6,554 nucleotides of DNA from Pseudomonadota bacterium (GTDB lineage: Bacteria > Pseudomonadota > Alphaproteobacteria > Rhodospirillales > Casp-alpha2), in assembly GCA_027620395.1 (NCBI GenBank), contig JAQBZY010000079.1, positions 1-6,554 of the forward strand. The letters run 5' to 3'. Position numbers and translations under genes: made by a program. How positions within the stretch are numbered: position 1 is the stretch's first letter; every line of letters starts with the position of its first letter. The notes under the pieces were generated by a model. The model saw only the letters and a program-made list of their open reading frames with translations. It was not told the DNA's origin and did not search any database. This document shows positions 1 through 5,316 of the stretch, piece by piece.

Positions 1-1
1 G

Positions 2-877
2 CTGCTGATGATGGCGACCGCCTTCATGGGCTACGTGCTGCCGTGGGGCCAGATGAGCTTCTGGGGCGCCACCGTCATCACCAACCTGTTCTCGGCGCTA
101 CCGCTTATCGGCGATCCGATCGTCAAGTGGTTGTGGGGCGGCTTCGTCGTCGATAACCCGACGTTGAACCGGTTCTTCTCTTTGCACTATCTGCTGCCGT
201 TCGTGATCGTCGGCTTGGTGTTTCTGCACCTTTGGGCGCTACACATGCACCATTCTAACAATCCGACCGGCGTCGACATCAAGGATAAGGGCAAGGACAC
301 CACTCCGTTCCATCCGTACTACACGATCAAGGATCTGTTCGGGCTCGGCGTTCTCATGATCGTGTTTTGCCTGTTCGTGTTCTTCGCACCCAACTATTTC
401 GGCGAGGCCGATAACTACATTCTGGCCAATCCGCTGGTGACGCCGCCGCACATCGTGCCGGAATGGTATTTCCTGCCGTACTACGCGATCCTCAGGGCCT
501 TCACCACCGACTACATCCCCTACGCGTGGTTCCTGTCGTGGGTCATGTCGGCGAAATTGGCCGGCGTGCTGGCGATGTTCGGCTCGATCCTGCTTTTGTT
601 GTTCCTGCCCTGGCTCGACCGCTCGCGCGTCCGCTCAGCGACCTATCGGCCGGTGCACCGGGCACTATTCTGGGTGTTCGTGCTGAACGGGATCATCCTC
701 GGCTACGTCGGCGGCCATCCGCCGGAGGGTGCGCTGGTGGCCATCGGCCAATGGTCGACGTTCTATTATTTCTTCCATCTTATCATCCTCTTGCCGCTGG
801 TGAGCGTGCTTGAGCGGACGAAGCCGTTGCCCGACAGCATCGCGGCTTCGGTGATGAAACCGCAGGCGGCGGAGTAA
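2..877 (+). CDS. petB: Cytochrome b of the bc1 complex, C-terminal part (5' truncated by window)
   Basis: This is the membrane subunit of ubiquinol:cytochrome c oxidoreductase, carrying hemes bL and bH and both quinone sites in the cytoplasmic membrane. The open frame enters from the window edge and about 291 residues are visible. Counting from the Met codon at position 8, [14 protein letters not shown] (8-21) is the Qo-side cd region. His60 (SLHYLLPF) and His74 (FLHLWALH), 14 apart, are the helix D heme ligands. PEWY (151-154) is the Qo signature. After ILRAF a stretch of about 15 residues precedes the next helix ([12 protein letters not shown]); from memory this matches the insertion in Rhodobacter-type cytochrome b. 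The C-terminus has further hydrophobic helices. The two helix B heme histidines lie outside the window. The gene ends 5 bp before cytochrome c1, as in petABC (fbcFBC) operons. Identification is firm; only the true start is unseen. Confidence 0.97.
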   Translation: MLMMATAFMGYVLPWGQMSFWGATVITNLFSALPLIGDPIVKWLWGGFVVDNPTLNRFFSLHYLLPFVIVGLVFLHLWALHMHHSNNPTGVDIKDKGKDTTPFHPYYTIKDLFGLGVLMIVFCLFVFFAPNYFGEADNYILANPLVTPPHIVPEWYFLPYYAILRAFTTDYIPYAWFLSWVMSAKLAGVLAMFGSILLLLFLPWLDRSRVRSATYRPVHRALFWVFVLNGIILGYVGGHPPEGALVAIGQWSTFYYFFHLIILLPLVSVLERTKPLPDSIAASVMKPQAAE

Positions 878-882
878 GGGCC

Positions 883-1749
883 ATGAAGATGATGAAACTG
901 ATAGCCGTCGCCGCCATCGCCACCGGAATCGCCGCGTCGTCAGGCGCCGCGCTCGCCGCCGGCGACACACCGACGCCGCCGTCGCGGCAATGGTCGTTCA
1001 CCGGATTGTTCGGAACCTTCGACCGGGCTGCGGCGCAGCGGGGATTCCAAGTCTACAAGAACGTCTGTTCGGCCTGTCACTCACTCAACCTGATCTCGAT
1101 CAGAAATTTGCATGGCCTCGGCTATAACGATGACGAAATCAAAGCCGTCGCGGCGGGCTATCAGGTCAAGGACGGCCCCAACGATGATGGCGAAATGTTC
1201 GAGCGGCCAGGCCGGCCGGCCGACCGCTTCCCGTCGCCGTTCCCGAATGCCAAGGCGGCGGCCGCGGCCAACGGTGGCGCCGCGCCGCCGGATCTTTCGC
1301 TGATCACCAAGGCCCGCGCCGGTGGCGGCGATTCCGCCATTCGCGTTTCCTTGAAACACCCAGGCGGCTATCCGCTCGGCGTCGATTACATTTATGCCCT
1401 GCTCACCGGGTACAGCGAGAAAGTTCCGGCCGATTTCCAGAAGAACTGGGCCGCGCATCACGACGGCAAACCTTTTGAATTGCCGGACGGAAAGCACTTC
1501 AACATGTACTTCCCGGGACACGCCATTTCGATGGCGCCGCCGCTTGCCGAAGGCGGTGTCGAATATGGCGACGGCACCAAGGCAACCGTCGCCCAAATGG
1601 CCAGCGATATCTCGATGTTCCTGGCCTGGACCGCCGAACCCGAGCTCGAAGCACGCAAGAACTTAGGGATCAAGGTCCTGCTGTTCCTGCTGTTGCTGAC
1701 GGCCATGCTTTACGCACTGAAGCGGAAAATCTGGTCCGACGTGCACTAA
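883..1749 (+). CDS. petC: Cytochrome c1 of the bc1 complex
   Basis: This membrane-anchored c-type cytochrome takes electrons from the Rieske protein and passes them to soluble or membrane cytochrome c on the periplasmic side. The 288-residue product has an N-terminal signal peptide (KMMK, then a hydrophobic stretch, likely cleaved near ALAA at 23-26). Then come WSFTGLFGTFDRAAAQRG, a single heme-binding CSACH (62-66), PDLS (136-139), the distal Met in HAISMAPPL (Met217), and a C-terminal transmembrane anchor (about 263-280) followed by a basic tail (KRK). Length and domain order are normal for the family. The ATG lies 5 bp after the cytochrome b stop, with GGAG at 871-874 as a ribosome binding site 8 nt away, so the two genes should be cotranscribed and translationally close. 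A strong terminator follows the stop codon. No Rieske gene is visible; it would be expected upstream of the window. Confidence 0.97.
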   Translation: MKMMKLIAVAAIATGIAASSGAALAAGDTPTPPSRQWSFTGLFGTFDRAAAQRGFQVYKNVCSACHSLNLISIRNLHGLGYNDDEIKAVAAGYQVKDGPNDDGEMFERPGRPADRFPSPFPNAKAAAAANGGAAPPDLSLITKARAGGGDSAIRVSLKHPGGYPLGVDYIYALLTGYSEKVPADFQKNWAAHHDGKPFELPDGKHFNMYFPGHAISMAPPLAEGGVEYGDGTKATVAQMASDISMFLAWTAEPELEARKNLGIKVLLFLLLLTAMLYALKRKIWSDVH

Positions 1750-1772
1750 ATCGGCCGCACATTTCGAAACGG

Positions 1773-1807
1773 AAAACGCCCAGGCTTCAAGCCTGGGCGT
1801 TTTTTTT
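1773..1807 (+). terminator. Intrinsic terminator of the bc1 operon, possibly bidirectional
   Basis: A perfect GC-rich stem pairs CGCCCAGGC (1777-1785) with GCCTGGGCG (1791-1799) around the loop TTCAA, and is followed by eight T residues (1800-1807). AAAA at 1773-1776 extends the stem against the T-run and gives a shorter U-tract when read on the opposite strand. It sits 24 bp after the cytochrome c1 stop and 48 bp after the convergent minus-strand gene ends, so it may serve both transcription units. Confidence 0.93.
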
Positions 1808-1854
1808 ACGGGCCACCGCTTCTGCCAAGCGGTTGTCCGATATCTCTTGGCAGT

Positions 1855-2157
1855 TTACTCGGAAGCAACAAGGCCGCGCGCTTCGACGAGAATCTTCAAG
1901 GCTTCGTCGGTTTCACCGGCTTTGCACTTGCCTTCGGCGGCTTTGACCAGTTGTTCGAAATCTAAGGTCGCCTTCGGACCGATCACCGGGTTGCCGGCGC
2001 GGGTCGCCTCGGTGTCCTTGAGGCTTTGCATGCACATTTCGACGTTGGAGGGATGGCGCGTATCGGCCGAGACGCCAACGGGCTGAGCAAGCATGGTCAC
2101 CGCCACCGCGGCAACGGCGAACCGGATCGTCTTGGCAAACATTTTTTTGAGGTCCAT
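1855..2157 (-). CDS. Small exported protein of unknown function
   Basis: I do not recognise this 100-residue protein. It starts with KK and an alanine/valine-rich hydrophobic stretch (about 12-24), with a plausible signal-peptidase I site after GVSA (28-31). This leaves a mature domain of about 69 residues that would be periplasmic or secreted. The mature part has only two cysteines, Cys42 (EMCMQSL) and Cys78 (GKCKAG), which could form one disulfide. It otherwise looks helical and charged (TLDFEQLVKAAEGKC, ETDEALKILVEARGL). It is convergent with the bc1 genes and read away from the cupin gene. No good Shine-Dalgarno sequence precedes the ATG at 2157 or the alternative ATG five codons later at 2142, so the start is uncertain by five residues. 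The clean signal peptide and typical GC-rich codon use support a real gene. Confidence 0.75.
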   Translation of the reverse strand: MDLKKMFAKTIRFAVAAVAVTMLAQPVGVSADTRHPSNVEMCMQSLKDTEATRAGNPVIGPKATLDFEQLVKAAEGKCKAGETDEALKILVEARGLVASE

Positions 2158-2162
2158 GAAAA

Positions 2163-2183
2163 AGGTCGCGCCGACCTGTCGGC
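2163..2183 (-). promoter_or_regulatory. Two overlapping inverted repeats just before the small exported protein gene
   Basis: Read on the minus strand, GCCGAC-AG-GTCGGC (2183-2170) is followed by and overlaps AGGTCG-GCG-CGACCT (2177-2163), which runs into TTTTT immediately before the ATG at 2157. The two stems share bases, so they exclude each other. The second resembles a short terminator hairpin with a U-tract. Stems of 6 bp in GC-rich DNA can arise by chance, so a regulatory role is only a possibility. Confidence 0.25.
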
Positions 2184-2278
2184 ACCCATCCGAGTGTCTT
2201 GCGACGGCCTCGAATGCATGCGGACAGTACTCTCAATCTCTGCCGTTGTGAATGGCCGCACGAAAATTTGATCGGCGC

Positions 2279-2617
2279 CTAATCGACGATAAAGAGTTTG
2301 GCGCCCGTTTCCGTCCGGGACCGGTGCGCCGCGTCGCCGTGATCGGACACCTGATAGCTCATGCCGGGTCCGAGAACGACTGTCCGTCCGTCTTTGAGCT
2401 CGGTCGTTAACTCGCCTTCGAGCACGAACAGGATATGCCCGCGTTCGCACCAATGATCGGCCAGATAGCCGGGCGAATATTCGACCATCCGGACCCGGAT
2501 ATCGCCAATGTCGAGGGTCCGCCAGAGGGCATGTCCGGTTTCGCCGGGATGGAGAACCGGTTCGATCTTCGACCAGTCAGTGGAGGTGAACGGCAGGGCT
2601 GGAATTTTCATCGACAT
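2279..2617 (-). CDS. DHCW-motif cupin-fold protein
   Basis: This single-domain cupin has 112 residues. The central ADHWCERGHILFVLEGEL is the signature of small proteins usually named DHCW-motif cupins. The His and Cys residues of that stretch and the later His residues (SDHGDAAH) are candidate metal ligands. GELTTELKDG and LGPGMSYQVSDH are the usual glycine-rich turns of the beta barrel. No enzymatic activity is established for this family, and I do not assign one. The product should be cytoplasmic, as no signal peptide is visible. Two ATG codons are possible, at 2617 and two codons later at 2611. GAGGGA upstream on the minus strand fits the second slightly better by spacing. The gene follows the aldolase by 24 bp on the same strand, so it is probably cotranscribed and may act on or protect a related sugar or aldehyde metabolite. 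Confidence 0.85.
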   Translation of the reverse strand: MSMKIPALPFTSTDWSKIEPVLHPGETGHALWRTLDIGDIRVRMVEYSPGYLADHWCERGHILFVLEGELTTELKDGRTVVLGPGMSYQVSDHGDAAHRSRTETGAKLFIVD

Positions 2618-2641
2618 GTCCCTCGTCAGGCGGCGGTGGCG

Positions 2642-3502
2642 TCAACGCTTGGGGTCGGCCCAGGCGCTGTAATTCTTGAACTTTTCCAGCACCACGTCCA
2701 TCTCACCGACGGTCAGCAGGTTAGGCGTGCCAACCGCCAATGCCTTCAGATACTGCGCCGCCAGGGTTTCGATCTCGACGGCGCGGTTGAAAGCATCCTT
2801 GAGATCCCTGCCAATCACGATCATGCCGTGGTTGGCAAGGAGGCACGCCAGTCGGCCATCCAAGGCCTCGATCGCCGCCTGGGCCAGCTTTTCGGTGCCG
2901 AAGGTGGCATAAGGCGCACAGCGGATATCGCGACCGCCACCGACGGCGATCATATAATGAAAGGGTGGGATTCCGCGCCCGAGACAGGCAAGTGTGGTGG
3001 CGTTGAGTGAATGCGTGTGCAGCACGGCGCCGGCCCGGGGCTTGGCTTCGAGAATACGGACATGGAACAGCCATTCGCTTGACGGTGCGCGTCGCCCGCC
3101 CTGGGGCTTCCCTTCCGGATTGAGGCGGACGATGTCGGCCGGCGTGGTCACGTCGTAATCGAGCCCCGACGGGGTGATCAGGACGCCACCCGCGATCCGC
3201 ACACTAGCGTTGCCGGACGTGCCTTGATTGAGACCAATGGCGTTCATCCGCCGGCAGGTCTCGATCAACTGCACCCGCTTCGCGTAATCGGGAAGATCGG
3301 CGCCGGCGGCCCGGCCGATGCCCGGCTCTCGATCATCGGCGCCCGCCGGCGAGGCCTGTTCGGCCATCGCCGAGAGCCTGGCCACCGGCTGACCGCGCCT
3401 AGTGATGACCACTTCGCGGCCGGCCTCGCTTTCAGCCAATAGACGGGAAAATCGCTGGTTGGCCTCAGCGGCACCGACGATAATGGGATCTTTATTTGTC
3501 AA
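2642..3502 (-). CDS. Class II aldolase (FucA-like) with N-terminal Phd/YefM antitoxin-like domain
   Basis: This is a 286-residue two-domain protein. Residues 7-44 (VGAAEANQRFSRLL, then EVVITRRGQPVARL) read as the DNA-binding part of a Phd/YefM antitoxin. Residues 45-70 are an Ala/Gly/Asp-rich linker. Residues 71-286 align by eye with E. coli L-fuculose-1-phosphate aldolase as I remember it, offset by about 70 residues: GLNQGTSGNASVR (90-102) and TPSG (110-113) for phosphate binding, catalytic Glu143 (PSSEWLFH), zinc ligands His162, His164 (HTHS) and His225 (ANHG), Tyr183 (FHYMIA), and VVLEKFKNY (270-278). The active site therefore looks intact. Such enzymes cleave ketose-1-phosphates to DHAP and an aldehyde; the substrate here is unknown. 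The frame requires a TTG start at 3502, because an in-frame stop lies five codons upstream, and no clear Shine-Dalgarno sequence is visible. Met46 could start an aldolase-only form. The cupin gene follows at 24 bp. Confidence 0.92.
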   Translation of the reverse strand: MTNKDPIIVGAAEANQRFSRLLAESEAGREVVITRRGQPVARLSAMAEQASPAGADDREPGIGRAAGADLPDYAKRVQLIETCRRMNAIGLNQGTSGNASVRIAGGVLITPSGLDYDVTTPADIVRLNPEGKPQGGRRAPSSEWLFHVRILEAKPRAGAVLHTHSLNATTLACLGRGIPPFHYMIAVGGGRDIRCAPYATFGTEKLAQAAIEALDGRLACLLANHGMIVIGRDLKDAFNRAVEIETLAAQYLKALAVGTPNLLTVGEMDVVLEKFKNYSAWADPKR

Positions 3503-3506
3503 TACA

Positions 3507-3536
3507 TAGGTAACTCACTAATTAGGTAACTAACTA
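3507..3536. repeat. Direct repeat of 14 bp, candidate operator of the fusion gene
   Basis: TAGGTAACTCACTA (3507-3520) and TAGGTAACTAACTA (3523-3536) match at 13 of 14 positions with a 16-bp period. The downstream copy is also partly palindromic: TTAGGTAACTAA (3522-3533) matches its own reverse complement at 10 of 12 positions. The array starts 4 bp upstream of the aldolase TTG codon, where an autorepressing Phd/YefM-type protein would be expected to bind. The repeat is seen directly; operator function is inferred. It could also affect the divergent lyase gene. Confidence 0.6.
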
Positions 3537-3558
3537 TATTTAAAATACCGCATGTCAA
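3533..3558 (-). promoter_or_regulatory. Possible promoter of the aldolase-cupin unit
   Basis: On the minus strand a perfect TTGACA (3558-3553) lies upstream of TATAGT (3538-3533), a five-of-six match to the -10 consensus. The spacer is only 14 nt, shorter than the usual 16-18, so the pairing is uncertain. The surrounding DNA is strikingly AT-rich for this window: 3501-3546 contains only 10 G or C in 46 bases. The candidate -10 overlaps the outer copy of the 14-bp repeat, so a protein bound there would block polymerase. Confidence 0.35.
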
Positions 3559-3565
3559 TCGACCT

Positions 3566-3591
3566 GTCCAGACCACAAGTCCAGATCACAA
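3566..3591. repeat. Tandem 13-bp repeat in the divergent promoter region
   Basis: GTCCAGACCACAA (3566-3578) is followed at once by GTCCAGATCACAA (3579-3591), with one C/T difference. The pair is distinct from the GTAAC-type repeat nearer the aldolase. It lies about 83 bp upstream of the lyase GTG codon. It may be a second regulator's binding site or a simple slippage duplication. I found no third full copy nearby. Confidence 0.5.
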
Positions 3592-3662
3592 GTAACGGCT
3601 GGTAGGCATAAAAACTTGCCCGCGTCCGCCCCGCTGCCGCTAATCTTCGACTAAGTCCAGCC

Positions 3663-3669
3663 AGGGAGG
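3663..3669 (+). promoter_or_regulatory. Ribosome binding site fixing the GTG start of the lyase
   Basis: AGGGAGG ends 5 nt before GTG at 3675. It is one of the strongest Shine-Dalgarno matches in the window and supports GTG as the start over any downstream ATG. Confidence 0.8.
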
Positions 3670-3674
3670 CCGCC

Positions 3675-5015
3675 GTGCCCAGCACCGCCATCGACAGCGA
3701 ACTGTTCCGCGACCAATTCTCGACCCCGGAAATGCGTGTGGTCTTTTCCGATCTCAAGACCCTACAGGGCTGGCTCGACGTCGAGGTAGCGCTAGCCAAG
3801 GCCGAGGCCGAGCTTGGCATTATTCCGACCGAGGCGGCCTGGGCCATCAACGAGGCCGGCGACGCGTTCATGTACGATCTGGCCGAGCTTAAAGCCGGCA
3901 TCGACATAACGGCACACCCGATCGTGCCGCTGGTCCGGGCAATCTCTGAAAAGTGCCCGCACGGGCTCGGCGAGTTCGTGCATTGGGGCGCCACCACCCA
4001 GGACATCATCGATACCGGGCTGGTGTTGCAGCTTCGCAACGCCTGGACCCTAATCCATGAACGCTTGGAATCTATGATCGAGATTTTGACCGACATCTCC
4101 CTCGAGCACGCCGAGACCGCCATGGCCGGTCGCACGCACGGCCAGCACGCGCAGCCCGTCACGCTCGGCTACAAGACCGCTGTATGGCTCGACGAGGCGA
4201 GGCGCAATCTAGACCGGCTGGACGAGTGCCGGCCACGTTTGTTGGTCGGACAGTTCGGCGGCGCCGTCGGCACGCTGGCGTCCCTAGGCGAGCAAGGCCT
4301 CGCGGTGCGGGCCGGCGTGATGCGGGAACTGGGCTTGGCCGAGCCGGCGATTACCTGGCACACGGCCAGGGACCGGTTCGTCGAATTCGTCGCCATCCTC
4401 GGCTTGATCGGTGGGCTTTGCGGCAAGATCGGCAACGAAGTCTACGCTCTGCAACGGACCGAATTCGCCGAATTGGAGGAACCCTATCCGGACGGCAAGA
4501 TCGGCAGTTCGACCATGCCGCACAAGCGCAACCCGGCGATCTGCGAAAGCGTCGTTGCCCTTTCGCGCTTGATCCGGGCCACGGTCGGCACGGCCATGGA
4601 AACGCTGATCGCCGAGCACGAGCGCGACAAGATCGGCCAGCATACCGAGCGCGATCTCCTAGCTCGGGCCTGCTGCCATGCCGACGCGGCGCTTTTGAAG
4701 ACGGCGGAAATTTTGCAGGGCATGACGGTGCGCACAGACAACATGCGCGACAATTTGGAGATCACCCGCGGCCTGACGCTCAGCGAAGCGGTGATGATGG
4801 CCTTGGCTGACAAGATCGGCCGCCAGCACGCACACCATCTCCTGAATGAAGCCTGCATGGCGGCGTTCCAGGGCGGCACCTCGATGCGCGAGGCTTTGGC
4901 ACGGATACCGGAAGTGCGTGAGAACCTGAGCGATGACGAGATCGAAGCACTTATGGACCCCGAGGCCTACACCGGCCTCGCCGCCCGCATGGCGCGGGAC
5001 GTGGCTGCGGGGTGA
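3675..5015 (+). CDS. Fumarase/aspartase-superfamily lyase (adenylosuccinate lyase / PcaB-like)
   Basis: This 446-residue protein has the three conserved regions of the superfamily that carries out beta-eliminations or cycloisomerisations with release of a carboxylate-bearing product. Region 1 is HWGATTQDIIDT (103-114). Region 2 is GRTHGQHAQP (152-161), with His155 the likely general acid/base. Region 3 is GSSTMPHKRNP (277-287), the mobile loop with the catalytic serine. The N-terminus (VFSDLKTLQGWLDVEVALAK), the stretch WHTARDRFVEFVAILGL and the C-terminus (MRDNLEITRGLTLSEAV, LMDPEAYTGLA) resemble 3-carboxy-cis,cis-muconate cycloisomerase. Region 2, however, reads as in adenylosuccinate lyase, where PcaB as I recall has GRTWLQHATP. 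Substrate is therefore undecided. No purine or protocatechuate genes are nearby, which argues against a standard PurB or PcaB assignment. It is cytoplasmic, probably a homotetramer as in the family, and divergent from the aldolase unit across a 172-bp regulatory region. Confidence 0.85.
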   Translation: MPSTAIDSELFRDQFSTPEMRVVFSDLKTLQGWLDVEVALAKAEAELGIIPTEAAWAINEAGDAFMYDLAELKAGIDITAHPIVPLVRAISEKCPHGLGEFVHWGATTQDIIDTGLVLQLRNAWTLIHERLESMIEILTDISLEHAETAMAGRTHGQHAQPVTLGYKTAVWLDEARRNLDRLDECRPRLLVGQFGGAVGTLASLGEQGLAVRAGVMRELGLAEPAITWHTARDRFVEFVAILGLIGGLCGKIGNEVYALQRTEFAELEEPYPDGKIGSSTMPHKRNPAICESVVALSRLIRATVGTAMETLIAEHERDKIGQHTERDLLARACCHADAALLKTAEILQGMTVRTDNMRDNLEITRGLTLSEAVMMALADKIGRQHAHHLLNEACMAAFQGGTSMREALARIPEVRENLSDDEIEALMDPEAYTGLAARMARDVAAG

Positions 5016-5030
5016 GCTATAACCCCTCCT

Positions 5031-5067
5031 CGTCATCCCCGCGCAAGCGGGAATGACGATAATTTTT
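5031..5067 (+). terminator. Hairpin repeat plus T-run after the lyase
   Basis: CGTCATCCCCGC (5031-5042) pairs with GCGGGAATGACG (5047-5058) with one mismatch around the loop GCAA, followed by TTTTT at 5063-5067. It starts 16 bp after the lyase stop and could act as its terminator. The stem also resembles a dispersed palindromic repeat (GTCATyCCCGC-GCGGGAATGAC type) common in proteobacterial genomes, so it may be a mobile repeat used as a terminator. Confidence 0.6.
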
Positions 5068-5084
5068 GGACCGGCTTCGTTCGC

Positions 5085-5177
5085 TCAGCCGATGAAACCT
5101 TCGATGTAATCGTCGACGATCCGCTCCAAGCTGGCGCCAGCGATAAGGCCGACGCCCAACACGCCGGGCGCGGCCGT
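5085..5177 (-). pseudogene. 3' remnant of a second DenD-like dehydrogenase gene
   Basis: On the minus strand this stretch encodes about 30 residues ending in a TGA stop at 5087-5085. The end (LGVGLIAGAS, then LERIVDDYIEGFIG) matches the C-terminus of the intact neighbour at 5317 (LGLGLKDETG, then LERIVDDYIDDFIK). A 26-bp block (5101-5126) is identical to 5333-5358, while flanking codons differ, so this is a diverged paralogue rather than a fresh copy. Homology stops at about 5177-5183, where the nested inverted repeat begins, and no start codon or dehydrogenase core is present. It reads as the leftover of a tandem paralogue whose body was deleted or displaced at the repeat element. Confidence 0.75.
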
Positions 5178-5182
5178 ATGCC

Positions 5183-5290
5183 GCCCCCTCACCTGACCTC
5201 TCCCCCGAGCCGGGGGAGAGGGACTCTCGGATCGAACACCCCGCCATTCCTCTCCCCCACAAGTGGGGGAGAGGCTAGGTGAGGGGGGGC
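5183..5290. repeat. Nested inverted-repeat element of about 108 bp
   Basis: The outer arms are GCCCCCTCACCT (5183-5194) and, in opposite orientation, AGGTGAGGGGGGGC (5277-5290). Inside are two perfect hairpins: CCTCTCCCCCG / CGGGGGAGAGG (5197-5207 with 5211-5221, loop AGC) and CCTCTCCCCCAC / GTGGGGGAGAGG (5249-5260 with 5263-5274). There is no coding capacity. The structure resembles the non-autonomous palindromic intergenic repeats rich in CTCTCCCCC/GGGGGAGAG that are widespread in proteobacteria. It abuts the broken end of the paralogue remnant and ends 27 bp short of the intact dehydrogenase stop codon, where it might also terminate minus-strand transcription. Confidence 0.8.
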
Positions 5291-5316
5291 AGGCAAGCCC
5301 GGGGTGATGGCTAGGT

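Noticed and set aside
500..560. Insertion after PEWY in cytochrome b as an unusual feature
   Set aside because: As far as I recall, Rhodobacter-type alphaproteobacterial cytochrome b has an insertion at the same place, so it is a lineage trait.
1081..1596. A long minus-strand open frame opposite cytochrome c1
   Set aside because: Cytochrome c1 is unambiguous on the plus strand, and the antisense frame shows no recognisable motif.
2435..3010. A plus-strand open frame across the cupin and aldolase genes
   Set aside because: Both minus-strand genes are supported by conserved motifs in full, while this frame has no recognisable domain and is a GC-bias shadow.
3497..3502. TTGACA on the minus strand as a -35 box
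   Set aside because: It coincides with the aldolase start codon and points into the gene, with no -10 element at suitable spacing. The TTGACA at 3558-3553 is better placed.
3616..3646. Lyase promoter with TTGCCC and TAATCT
   Set aside because: The spacer is 19 nt and the -35 match is poor; I cannot support a specific promoter for this gene.
2158..3674. A toxin gene (Doc, YoeB or RelE-like) paired with the Phd/YefM-like domain
   Set aside because: I searched both sides of the fusion gene by eye. The neighbours are a cupin and a lyase, and no small toxin-like frame is present.
3530..4162. A 210-codon minus-strand open frame opposite the lyase gene and its promoter
   Set aside because: It lies antisense to strongly supported coding sequence, has low-complexity Ser/Ala/Met composition, and is explained by the GC-rich codon bias of the lyase strand.
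5183..5290. A short CRISPR-like array
   Set aside because: There are only two units. They are perfect hairpins with a shared core inside outer inverted arms, not direct repeats separated by uniform unique spacers.
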